Shown here: positions 21,023-30,543 of the stretch, in pieces | Position numbering within the stretch: the first letter of the stretch is position 1 | Layout: the number at the start of each line of letters is the position of its first letter | NCBI GenBank assembly: GCA_047967505.1 | Contig: CM106538.1 | Source of the DNA: Dipteris shenzhenensis | Lineage: Eukaryota; Polypodiophyta; Polypodiopsida; Gleicheniales | Length of the DNA stretch: 64,000 nucleotides | Direction: 5' to 3' (one strand) | Notes under the pieces: generated by a model | The model's input: the letters and a program-made list of their open reading frames with translations, nothing else | Told to the model about the DNA's origin: nothing | Database searches by the model: none | Position numbers and translations under genes: made by a program

Positions 21023-22605
21023 GTGAGGATGGCACAGGATTTCCCAAAGTATTGGGGGATGCCGTATGAAAATGCAGTAAGATTCCTGGAAAAGATGGAA
21101 TTTACAGCACTTATGAAAGATAGGGCAACCCCTGAGATTTTGTTTCAGATTTTGAATTATTGTTTGCAGGGAGATGCAAAAGCATGGTTGCAGACTCAAG
21201 TTGCTACCTTCAGGACTGCTCATCCTCAGCAACAAAATCCAGAGTATACAGTGGTGAGAGCAGCTTTCCTTGCACGGTTTGCACAAGCCAGGAGCCCTAA
21301 TGAAGTCTGGAAAGAGCTATGCTCAGTGAGACAGGCGGAAGAACAAGATGTGAGTCAGTACATAATCCAGTTTGGGAGATTATGGAGTTTGTGGGTGAAG
21401 CTCTTGTTCCAGAAGTACCACTTAAAATGATCAAGCGTGATCGTTTCATAGCTGGCCTAAAGCCTACACTCAGATTGAAAGCAGAGCTGAAGAATTTGGA
21501 TAGTTTTGAAGATGCTGTCAGAGTGGCCAGGGAGAAAGAATGGAAAGTCCAGAGACTGAGACAGCTTGGCATGCAAGAAGAGCCTAGGAATCCGATTGGA
21601 AGTCCAGAAATAATAAAGGCTTATGCAGAGAGAGAGCCGGTGTCTGTTCCTATGCAGGATGACTCCCTGAAGGAGGACTTGCATGATGCTGTAGAGCTTA
21701 TGAAGTCACTCAGTCTAAATTGGATGGAGACTGCAGGAAGAGGAAGAGGCCGAGGTGTGCAAAACAACAGGAGAGATGTACAGGCTGGGAGTGAAGGAAA
21801 TATAGTTGGAACAGGTAGAGGACGGGGATACATGAGTAATGTGAAGTGTTGGAATTGTGGAGAGTGGGGACATATCAGCCCTCACTGTGATAAGCCAGCA
21901 AGAGTAGGTGGAGAAGTTTATCCTGTGATGCAGAAGACAAATGATAGGTTAGGAGACTTCAATGTGGAAGTGAAGGATTTGAATCAGCCCTCTACCAGTG
22001 GAGTCAAATGGGATGATAAAGGAAAAGGGAAGGCAATCAGCCTGATTAGGATGGAGACTATTCCGGAGATCATGCCAGTAGCAAAGAGAACAAGGAGTGC
22101 AATAGGAGAGAATGGACCTTTTGCAAAAAAAGGGAAGCATGTGGAGTTTGATCTCAGCCCTCAGTCTCCTAACAAGAAGAGTCAGAGGCCCAGGAAACAT
22201 TACAAGACTTCAGATTTGCATATGGGTCAAGGACAAGAGGAATACACACTGATGAATGATTTGAAGGGGAGAACAGCTAATATAACTTTTGCACAGCTAC
22301 TTGGTTTGTGTCCGAAGCTCAAAAGAGAATGGAAGAAGTTGGCTAATTCCAGGAAAAGTAATGAGCAGGAGCCTACGAGAGGAGAGATGGAGATGATGTC
22401 TGTAGAAGATCTTCCAGATTTATGCCCTACAGTGGATGCATGGTGTGGAGGTATGAGTGTTGGAGAGGCATATGTTGATGGCGGTGCACAGATAAGTGTC
22501 ATGACTCGGGCATGTATGGAGAGGTTGGGGCTAAAATTGAATGCACATTCAGATTTTAGGCTCCGATTGGCAAACCATGCGAAGGTGAAGTGTTTGGGTA
22601 TATGA
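21023..22605 (+). pseudogene. Tat-like gag and protease, one frameshift
   Basis: Capsid begins at about 21029 (MAQDFPKYWGMPYENAVRFL) with LQGDAKAWLQTQV, and shifts frame at about 21375-21395. The second frame continues to 22605 with a basic RGRG segment, a zinc knuckle CWNCGEWGHISPHC, an acidic/basic linker and the protease active site VDGGAQISVMT. The usual catalytic D-S/T-G appears as D-G-G, which would weaken the protease. A TGA then separates it from the pol frame. Confidence 0.85.
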
Positions 22606-23466
22606 ACGGGAGTAGTAGTGGATGCTTTTGGAGTATCCTGTTGCATTAATTGCCACATTATGCCTGCTGGTTTGGGAGCATACCCATTGATTTTGGGCAG
22701 ACCTTGGCTCAGACAGGTAGGAGCAATACAAAATTGGAAGATGGGTACAATTACAGTGCATAATAAGAAGGGAAAGGCCAAGAAATTTGATATGAGCAGC
22801 ATACGGGAAATAGAAGAAGAACCAGAAGAAACAAGCATGGAGGAGAAGTCAGACAGTGAGACTGAAGAAGAAAGTACTACATCTGAGGAGGAGGGGCAAG
22901 TATCATTTCTGTTGAAGGAGTCTGATGCATATGAGTTGCAGGCAACAGAGGTACAAGGAGCTAAGGAGGAGAGTAAGCTTGAAGATATGGATAATTTGAT
23001 GCAACCCCCACCTTCCCAGACAGAAAGAGAAGAGATATTGCTGTCCATGCTGGATTTCAGTCTGGAAGAGGTGGAAAAGGAGGAGTATATGAGAGTCATT
23101 CATCAGTATCCAAAGCTGTTTATAACCTCACATGAAGAGATCAGGGGTTTCAGATGTGAGCCAATGCACATTGAGTTAAAAGACGGCAGCAGGCCTGTTT
23201 TTCAGAAGTTGAGGAGGACACACAGAGAGCTTTTGCCCGTGCTGAGAGAGGAGTTGAATAAGTTGCTCAAGGCTGGGCTGATATATCCAGTGGAGCATTC
23301 AGATTGGGGCAGTCCAGTGGTAATCATTCCTAAGCACACAGGAGGATGGAGAGTATGTATTGACTACAAGCCTCTCAATGCGGTAACTAAAAGCAATCAT
23401 TATCCTCTTCCTTTTATTGATGATATATTGGATAGAGTGGCAGGGTATGAGAAATACAGTGTGTGA
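22606..23466 (+). pseudogene. Tat-like protease end, acidic linker and RT N-terminus
   Basis: The protease flap/C-terminal motif YPLILGRPWLRQVGAI is followed by a Glu/Ser-rich linker (about residues 60-140). RT follows with HSDWGSPVVIIPKHTGGWRV, CIDYKPLNAVTKSNHYPLPF and FIDDILDRVAGYEKYSV. It stops at TGA 23464-23466. The next 90 bp, in another frame, give DGYSGYF then a TAG and AEEDQIKTTFITPWGCFCYR. RT is thus disrupted by a frameshift plus one stop within block 3-4. Confidence 0.9.
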
Positions 23467-23560
23467 TGGATACTCTGGATACTTCTAGATTTCAATTGCC
23501 GAAGAGGATCAAATCAAAACTACATTCATCACACCCTGGGGTTGCTTTTGTTATAGAGTA

Positions 23561-26353
23561 GTGCCATTTGGATTGAAGAATGCACCGGCATGGTATCAGG
23601 AGAACACTGATGAAGTGTTAGCTCCTTTCATTGATAAATTTGTGAGAGCATTTCTGGATGATATATGTGTGTACAGTTCCAAGAGAGAGCATGCATGGAG
23701 GCTGGATCAAGTGTTCCACAGAATGGATGAAGCAGGAGGACAATTCAACCCAGGGAAATGTCATTTGGGATGCTCCAAAGTGAAATTATTGGGACATATA
23801 GTATCCCAAAATGGCATTGAACTTGATCCAGAGAAGGTGAAAGCCCGTATCTTACTTCCAGCTCCCTCTACATCAAAACAGTTGCAGACTTTTGTTCAGA
23901 AAGTGAAGTATATGACAAGATTCATACATCTAGTCTCTCAGCTGTTGTATCCCTTGCAACAAGCTATGAAAGAAGAACCTCTGCAATGGAGTGAGGATTA
24001 TGAAGCAGTGTTCAATAGAGTGAAGGAAGTGTTGGGAGAGATTGCTTGTGTGAAAGCTCCAGATTTCTTGCAGATCTTTTATGTGAACCCTTCATTTGGA
24101 CCTGATGCTGTGGGAGCCATTTTATTACAGAAAGGGGAGGAGTCCCGTTATATGAGGCCTGTGTATTATGCAAGCAGAGTCAAAACAGAAGCAGAGAGGA
24201 GATATATGGAGGCAGAGCTGATTCTGTTGAGCTTGGTGTATGCTTGCAAGAAGTTCAGGGCATATCTGATCTCAAAGCCATTTGTGATTTTGACTTGCTA
24301 CCCTTTATTGCCTCAGCTTGTTAATAATTCAACACTTTCTCGAAGCATGATGAAATGGTTAGTTGAGCTACAAGAATATACTTTCTCATTTTTGGTGGAG
24401 AGCACCTCCAGAGCCACACTGGCAGATCTGATAACATACAAAGAGGGTCCCATTTTGGTAAAGGAAGTAGAGAAGAAGATAGATAAAGAGGAGCATGCTA
24501 TCATTCCAAGAGCATCTATCTTGCATTTTGATGGCTCATACAGGAAGAGTTTACATCAAGCTAATGGAGGATATGTGATTACTGATTCAGAGAGCAAGCT
24601 GATTCAGAAGGAGGGAGTCCATCTAGAAGCCGGAAGTAATAATGAGGCGGAGTATGCAGCATTATATGAGGGGTTGCTGGCTGCACTTAAGCTGAAGATT
24701 CAGAAGATAATGATCAAGGGAGATTCTCTACTTGTTGTAAAGCAGGTTCTAGGAAGTTGGCAAGCAAGAAACCCGAGGTTGAGAGGGTATCTAGCCAAAG
24801 TAAAAAGGCTGCTTCAACAATTTACAGCATGGAATATCCAGCATGTGCGAAGGGAGGATAATCAAATGGCACATGAATTGGCTCAGGAGATGAGTGACCA
24901 AGATCCAGTGATAGCAAAGCTTGAAGATCCACTGTACAGAGGGAGAGAATTCTTGGCTCAGATAGTGGATTTCTTACTTACTGGACATCTACCTCAAGAG
25001 CTTAAGAAGAATCAGAAATATCACTTCATACGGAAGAGCAGACAGTATATGATGATTGATGATGAGCTTTACATGAGAGGAGCTGATCAAATCTTGAGAA
25101 GAGTGCCCTGGAGAGAAGAAATATATTATATACAGTCATCCAGTCATGAAGGAGCTTGTGGAGGACACTATGCTTTTAAGATTACACTGCAGAAAATACT
25201 TCTGGAGGGTTATGTGTGGCCTTCAATACAGAAGGATGTGGAGCATTGGTGGAGATCCTGCCATGAATGTCAGAGGATGGGAAAAAGAATTCTTAAAATG
25301 GAGCCGAGAAATATTATGTTGGTTTATGATATCTTTGAAAGATGGGGGATAGATGCAGTTGGTCCTCTACCTAGAACTGCCAGAGGGAAATGTTATATGC
25401 TGACTGCAGTGGAGTATTTATCAAAATGGGCAGAGGTGAAGGGAGTGAAGAGAGTGGAGAGCAAAGGGGTTGCTGATTTTATATATGAACACATATTTTG
25501 CAGATTTGGGATTCCCCTGGAGTTACTTTCAGATAATGGTCCTGGATTCAGAGGAGAAGTGACAGATTACTTATGTAGCAAGCTGAATATAAATCATAAG
25601 TACATCACCCCATACTACCCTCAGTGCAAGGGGTTGAATGAGAATTTTAATGGAGATTTCAAATTGATGATGACTAAGATGACTGGGAGCCACACCAAAA
25701 ACTGGGATTTGGAGATGAATAGAGTTTTGTGGGCATACAGGGCAGCGGTGAAGCATAGCACTCAATTCTCTCCATTTCATTCGGTGTATGGGAAAGAAGC
25801 AATTCTGCCATTGGATGTAGAGATACCAGCTTTGAAATTTTTAGTTGAAGAAGGATATGAGCCTGTAGACAGCTACAGGGAGAGATTACTAGCACTACAG
25901 GTAATGCAGTTAGACAGGGATTTGGCTTTTGAGCATTATGCCAGAGTGCAAATGCGGAGGCAAGAATTGGAAAATGTAAAAATCAAGAAAAAAGAAATCG
26001 AAGATGGAGACTTGGTTCTTAGATACAATAGCAAACTGGATAGTACATTTCATACTGCATTTCAAACCAAGTGGGAAGGTCCATACAGAGTGGAGAAGAA
26101 ATTTGAAAATGAAACTTATCAATTGACTGATTTAGATGGTAAAAAACATAAGAAGAGAGTCAATGGTGTCCGGTTGAAGAGATACTTTGCACGGTTGATG
26201 GCAGCATTGAAAGAAGAAGATCAGGAAGATAATGAGCAGTGGCAAAATCAATGGAAGTCAGTGCAAAGTGAAGAAGAAGAAAATTTGGATTTGTCATCTC
26301 TTTTTGGCTCACTGCTGGACATGAATGTCACAGCAGAAGAAAGGGGTTGCTAG
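23561..26353 (+). CDS. Tat-like pol: RT palm, two RNase H domains, integrase (930 aa open)
   Basis: RT palm FLDDICVYSS has the catalytic pair at residues 33-34. The first RNase H (about 165-260) looks dead: the first Asp is Asn in YVNPSFG and the TDH motif reads TCYPL. The second RNase H (about 318-445) keeps D-E-D-D in ILHFDGSYR, NNEAEYAALYEGLLA, IKGDSLLVVKQ and VRREDNQMAHELA. Integrase has the CC of its zinc site in CHECQRMG, and catalytic Asp 598 (GIDAVGP), Asp 658 (SDNGPGF) and Glu 694 (LNENFNG), an exact D-D-35-E spacing. The downstream GPYRVEKKF is the GPY/F-like end. There is no chromodomain. The start Met is only the first after the upstream break; it is really the middle of pol. Confidence 0.93.
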   Translation: MPFGLKNAPAWYQENTDEVLAPFIDKFVRAFLDDICVYSSKREHAWRLDQVFHRMDEAGGQFNPGKCHLGCSKVKLLGHIVSQNGIELDPEKVKARILLPAPSTSKQLQTFVQKVKYMTRFIHLVSQLLYPLQQAMKEEPLQWSEDYEAVFNRVKEVLGEIACVKAPDFLQIFYVNPSFGPDAVGAILLQKGEESRYMRPVYYASRVKTEAERRYMEAELILLSLVYACKKFRAYLISKPFVILTCYPLLPQLVNNSTLSRSMMKWLVELQEYTFSFLVESTSRATLADLITYKEGPILVKEVEKKIDKEEHAIIPRASILHFDGSYRKSLHQANGGYVITDSESKLIQKEGVHLEAGSNNEAEYAALYEGLLAALKLKIQKIMIKGDSLLVVKQVLGSWQARNPRLRGYLAKVKRLLQQFTAWNIQHVRREDNQMAHELAQEMSDQDPVIAKLEDPLYRGREFLAQIVDFLLTGHLPQELKKNQKYHFIRKSRQYMMIDDELYMRGADQILRRVPWREEIYYIQSSSHEGACGGHYAFKITLQKILLEGYVWPSIQKDVEHWWRSCHECQRMGKRILKMEPRNIMLVYDIFERWGIDAVGPLPRTARGKCYMLTAVEYLSKWAEVKGVKRVESKGVADFIYEHIFCRFGIPLELLSDNGPGFRGEVTDYLCSKLNINHKYITPYYPQCKGLNENFNGDFKLMMTKMTGSHTKNWDLEMNRVLWAYRAAVKHSTQFSPFHSVYGKEAILPLDVEIPALKFLVEEGYEPVDSYRERLLALQVMQLDRDLAFEHYARVQMRRQELENVKIKKKEIEDGDLVLRYNSKLDSTFHTAFQTKWEGPYRVEKKFENETYQLTDLDGKKHKKRVNGVRLKRYFARLMAALKEEDQEDNEQWQNQWKSVQSEEEENLDLSSLFGSLLDMNVTAEERGC

Positions 26354-26356
26354 AGA

Positions 26357-28090
26357 TGTGTGGACAAAAATGTAAATATGTTTTTTACTTGTTGCATGTT
26401 GATGGGTAGGTGCATAGCTATGTATATAGCTAGTTGGTGGTGGCATTGAGTTATGGACACCCCCAAAAGGACTCTACACTGATGTACAGATGGTAGAAAC
26501 TTCTACAGGGATTTCTGGGAAATGATGAAATGCAATGTGGTTGTACCAGACTTCCAGAGCAAGGGTGTCCAGTGTGTGGTCAAGTGAAATGTTTTTGGGG
26601 TTATGTAAGTCAAGTCATGAAGGGTTTTTTTTATATTTTCCTGAGTCAATGTGTACTTAGATGTTACCCATGTCAAGGGGCTTTTTATTTGTGTGTACGG
26701 GGGCGCATGCAAGTTTTAATGTGCATGCTAATGTGTGTGGAATTGTGTGACTAAAGGTCCAAAATGTGCATTTAATGTGATTTGGGGGAAATGTCTTGAG
26801 AGTGGTAAAATGTCACTCTTGAGGTGGCAAATTAGGCTGAGGTGGCTGGACTGAGGCATCGTGCTCTTGCATGTGGCTACGTGATAGAAGAGGGAAGCTT
26901 CTGGTCGATGAGTAAGCATGGTACGTGGAGCTTGGGCTTGCAGATAAGGGAGAAGTGGCAGGAGAGAATGAGGGAGAAGGGGGCTGCGAAGAGCTTGTGG
27001 GCTGGTTGGAGGCCATTGCGATGGTGGGAGGCTCGTAGGGTGAAGAGGAGAGAGCAGCAAAAGGAGCGCAACTGTTAGCTGGTTGAAGGGCTACACTGTA
27101 GGAGGGGGTTTCCGTAGATGAAAGAGGGTGTGTGTGTGCATAAGCGAAGGGCTGAGCGCATATGAAGAAAAAGGCCTACGTACGTGATGAGACGGGTGTA
27201 AGTTTTCGACTGCAGGAACTTTGAGTATATGAGCTTTGAGAACAAGCGTAGCCTTGCATCGGATGGCGTGCGTTGATTGAAGGCTGGAAAGAACCGTACG
27301 GGCTGGTATGGAATCTGAAGCGTGGGCTTTGTACGGGCTGCAGTACGAGGTTGTACGGGGTGTAATTGCTGATTGGTACGGGCTGGTAGTACGGTGCCTT
27401 GATTGCAGGCTGTACAGGCACGTACAGGTCATTAAATATGTCTTCTACGAGCTGTACGGAGGATGGTCGTCAATAAATGCAGGCTGTACGGACTACTGTG
27501 CATGGTTGTACGGGGTGTAAGTACGTGCTGTCGTACGTATGATTGTACGCCTGCAGGTTTACAGATGATTGTACCAGCTAGTTCTTCATTTGGACAGTTT
27601 GTGGGCATGAGGGGCATAGGCTGGCTGTTGCCTCAAGTTGTGTACTCATGGTTGGGTAGTGTTAAATGCTAATTACCTGGGAGTGAGCAAAGCAATGATT
27701 ACAGAAGAATGCACACAGAGGTTTTCTGAGTTTTTTTGGGGAAGTTCAGTTCTGAGTTCAGTCTGTTTCAGGCTGTGTAGTCTTTCCCCTCTTTCAAAGA
27801 GTCTGTGTGTGTGTTAGTCAGATTGTGTGGGAGATAGACTTGTTATTTGTGTGCTCTGGAACTTGGTCCATCTATTAGAAGGCTAGAATTTGGAGCAAAT
27901 CTTCATGTTGAAATCTTGTATTCAGAAGTGCATAATCATATCTGGTTTGTGTTGGCTTATATGAGAGAGGAAGAGCGGAAGGATTTGCCGTCACCGCCAG
28001 CAAGATTAGAGTGAGATGATGAATTTTGTTTTGAACTAGTAAGAGATAGTGACTTCCAGGGTCTATAGGAAGTCTGGTGCCTCTGTTTGG
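26357..28090 (+). repeat. 3' LTR of the Tat-like element
   Basis: Preceded by the purine-rich AGAAGAAAGGGGTTGC. It matches the 5' LTR with scattered substitutions and ends at CTCTGTTTGG, after which LINE sequence resumes. It has about 300 bp (27552-27868) absent from the 5' LTR. A second 14-member GTAC cluster occupies about 27296-27550. Confidence 0.9.
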
Positions 28091-28670
28091 CATATGGATC
28101 GCCCACTAAAGTGGTGGAGAAAGCGGCTGCGTCTCCTTTGGCATTATAAAGTCCCTCTTCGGCAACAACTTTTCCTTTGGTGAGTCCTACTTGGCATTTT
28201 TCCATCTGGCCAGTTTGCCACAGATGCCTACACTATGCTGAATTTGTGCTTCACATCTTCTAGCACTATCCATACACTTGAGATTTCATCGTTCTCATCC
28301 GACAGAGGCTTCGAGCGAGATTTCCTACTGTTACTTTTGGCAGGTTTTTCTGGTGGTTTGGTTTTCATCCAGCTAGACAGGGTTTTGACTTATTTTTTGT
28401 ATGGGTACGCTACTGGGCACTGTGGACTTTATGGATGGACAGAAATCATAGAGTCTTTGGTGATCCCCTATTTTCATCTTTTATGTTTTTCAAACGATCT
28501 CTACAACAATCATTCTATGATTGCGTTGAGACTCGTTTGATTGACCAGGATGTATATACAGCTTATACTGAGATTTTCAGTTAAGTAGTAGTTACTCCAC
28601 TTTCGAAGTAACTACGAATGTAATTATTTTACAGCAATAAAAGATTTCTTCCCATTAAAAAAAAAAAAAA
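28091..28670 (+). mobile_element. LINE 3' end with poly(A), continuation of the LINE at 15.7-19.2 kb
   Basis: Directly after the LTR the frame reads KWWRKRLRLLWHYKVPLRQQ, the LINE ORF2 C-terminal motif also present in the minus-strand LINE near 31045. It runs into 3' sequence with AATAAAAG and a 14-A tail (28657-28670) next to (GT)4. Compared with the other LINE about 100-150 bp of ORF2 is missing at the LTR junction. Confidence 0.85.
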
Positions 28671-28684
28671 GTGTGTGTGGAGCG

Positions 28685-30348
28685 ATGGAGACCTCCTCCT
28701 CTGCCGTGCCAGCCTCGTCTTTCTCCCCGTTTTTGTCCATACAGTCACCCTCGACGCCCCTGCTGCCTACCTTGCCTTTTGTACAGCTGCCGTCAGCTGT
28801 ACGGCCTTTCGTACAGTTTCCGTGCAACCTGCAGTCCCTGCACCTCCCCATACGGCCTTTCGTGTTTGATGTACGGCCCGACCGTACAGGCTGTACGGTC
28901 AATTGCGCAGCCTCCTTCCTCCTCTTTTGTTTTCTCTGCCTTAGCGCCTGCTTCTGCCTCTGCTCCTACTCATGTTTTTCTTCGGCGGAAGCATGGTGGT
29001 TGTCTGCCTCACCATTGATCAAATCGGCAAAGCTGGATGTTTCCGATGGCCCTGCTTCTTTCCTCGAGCTGGATCTTCTTCGCCAATTGTGCTCTACCTC
29101 TGTCACAGAAGTTCCTTCATCGAGTTTCTCGCTTGTTTGTTCCTTGGATTCTGCCCTTTTGGTCTCTGGTCTTCGACATGCTCAGCAATTTAGAGTCTGC
29201 CTCTATTTCATGGGTAGGGTTTTATCTTCAGCTCAGCTTCGTCATTGGGCTGATGTTGCAGTGGGTCTGGATTGTATTTCTTCCTTTGTCTTTCTGGGCA
29301 AAGGATTTTACTATGCCCACTGCTCTTCGACTGAGGTGGTAGAGCGCCTTGTCAGTCATGCTGGTGTTCCTGGGCTGGTTTCTTCGCTTATGTCATGCCT
29401 TGGGATCCACTTTTCGATCCTTCTGCAACCCTTCTGACTCACTGTCCGGTTTGAATTACTCTCAAAGCGCTGCTTGTGCCTCTTCTTCAGCATCTTCAAC
29501 CTCTTGCAGCTTTTTTGGGAAGGCCTCTTCATGTTCCGAGATAGGAGTTCTTGCAAGCCTCCCATGATGTTCGTCTTTGCATTTTGTGGGATATGACGCA
29601 GCCCGTGCCATCTACTCTGGATCTTGATTTGGGATTTTCCCATCCGATGCGCATCAGGCTCCATTTTGCATCTTTTCCCACTGCATGTTATCGGTGCCGA
29701 CATGTTGGTCATTTTACACGTGCTTGCCCTTCTACATCCAGGCCCATTCCTCGTGCTCCTTCAGCTGTCAAGGTTACTCTCCCTTCTCCTCCGGTTTCTG
29801 CTATGGCTTCTTTGGCGAAGCCCTCTACTACTCAGAAGCACTACTGGAGGAAGGTTGATAAATCATAGGCAAATCTTCCTCTTGCTGAAGAAGCTCAGGA
29901 TTGCACCCTTGTTGAGCACCATCAGTTTCCTTCTACTCAGGATATGGATGTACTCCTTGGAGAGGGCATTTTACAGGATGATATGCATGCTCTCTCTCAG
30001 GATGCTGCCCCTGCTCTTACTCAGATTGATCCTCAGAATGAAGCTCAAATGCGAAACCCTGCTTTATCAGATATAGCTTTTTCATCGGAAGATACGGATG
30101 TTGATTTAGCTTCTCTGTCTTTGATGCCTGTGCCAGAGTTTTCTTCTGTCTGGGATGCAGAAGTATCTTTTTTACTGGAATCTTTTAATCCCATGTTACA
30201 ACAGGTTTTTGACCCTCTGATTCAAAAATTTCGGGTACCAGCCTATACCAAGAAGAATCACAAGGGCAAAAAACCATCACTGCATCAGTTTTTTCAGAGC
30301 AACAATTTGAAGCTGGAGGATGCCATGTTTGATCCTCCTCCAGCTTGA
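28685..30348 (+). pseudogene. LINE ORF1 (RNA-binding protein), two breaks
   Basis: N-terminal frame 28673-29437 (254 codons) opens Ser/Pro-rich, includes a GTAC-rich DNA stretch, then a globular part ending near SHAGVPGLVSSLMSCLG. After a frameshift around 29440-29550 the frame ending at 29868 has DLDLGFSHPMRIRL and the knuckle CYRCRHVGHFTRACP. A single TAG at 29866-29868 precedes the last part (LGEGILQDDMHALSQ to MFDPPPA). The knuckle and the order match plant L1 ORF1. The last part is the donor-type sequence of the block found inside the endonuclease at 16.5 kb. Confidence 0.75.
28779..28893 (+). promoter_or_regulatory. GTAC-rich cluster near the LINE 5' end
   Basis: Six GTAC sites, several as TGTACGG or CCGTACAG, lie within 115 bp and 100-215 bp from the start of the element. 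The density and extended word match the Tat-like LTR cluster, although the surrounding sequence is different. Confidence 0.5.
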
Positions 30349-30491
30349 TATGTGACTTTTTACTTGGCTACCTCATGACTTTTGCTATGAGGTTTTACTT
30401 GTAAAAACTTTTTCCTTGTACTTATTGGTGGGTTTTTATCTCTTTTGAGGTTTCCCACACAGAAATATAAAGATTTCACTAAAAAAAAAAA

Positions 30492-30543
30492 GTGTGTGTA
30501 TGTGTGTGTGTGTGTACATGCACGCACGTGCGCGTGCACACAC
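30492..30543. repeat. Alternating purine-pyrimidine tract (GT, GC, CA)
   Basis: (GT)n passes into CACGCACGTGCGCGTGCACACAC. It ends with GCACACAC (30536-30543), which recurs at 32515 on the other side of the minus-strand LINE. Such tracts readily form Z-DNA. Confidence 0.9.

Larger units (their letters stand above)
19168..28090 (+). mobile_element. Tat-like Ty3/gypsy element with dual RNase H, nested in the LINE
   Basis: It is bounded by two long direct LTRs (19168-20607 and 26357-28090) starting TGTGTGGAC. Inside are a small zinc-knuckle frame, gag, protease, and a pol with RT, a degenerate first RNase H, a second RNase H and integrase. The second RNase H between RT and integrase is the hallmark of the Tat clade. 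Pol is broken by one frameshift and one stop near 23465-23491, gag by a frameshift, and a stop lies after protease. No 5-bp target duplication is visible (flanks TACGG and CATAT), so the flanks may have been altered. Confidence 0.92.
28679..30491 (+). mobile_element. ORF1-only LINE copy with its own poly(A)
   Basis: It starts just after a short GT run and ends in an 11-A tail at 30481-30491. It encodes only ORF1 (frames 28673-29437, about 29551-29868 and 29944-30348) and a 3' untranslated part; no endonuclease or RT is present. Both ends are clean, as expected for an independently reverse-transcribed molecule. It is flanked on the right by a GT/CA tract that also hosts the next LINE. Confidence 0.75.

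Noticed and set aside
22227-23099. Minus-strand 290-codon Ser-rich frame
   Set aside because: Antisense shadow of the Tat-like protease and acidic linker region.
29356-29712. Minus-strand 118-codon frame
   Set aside because: Antisense shadow of LINE ORF1.
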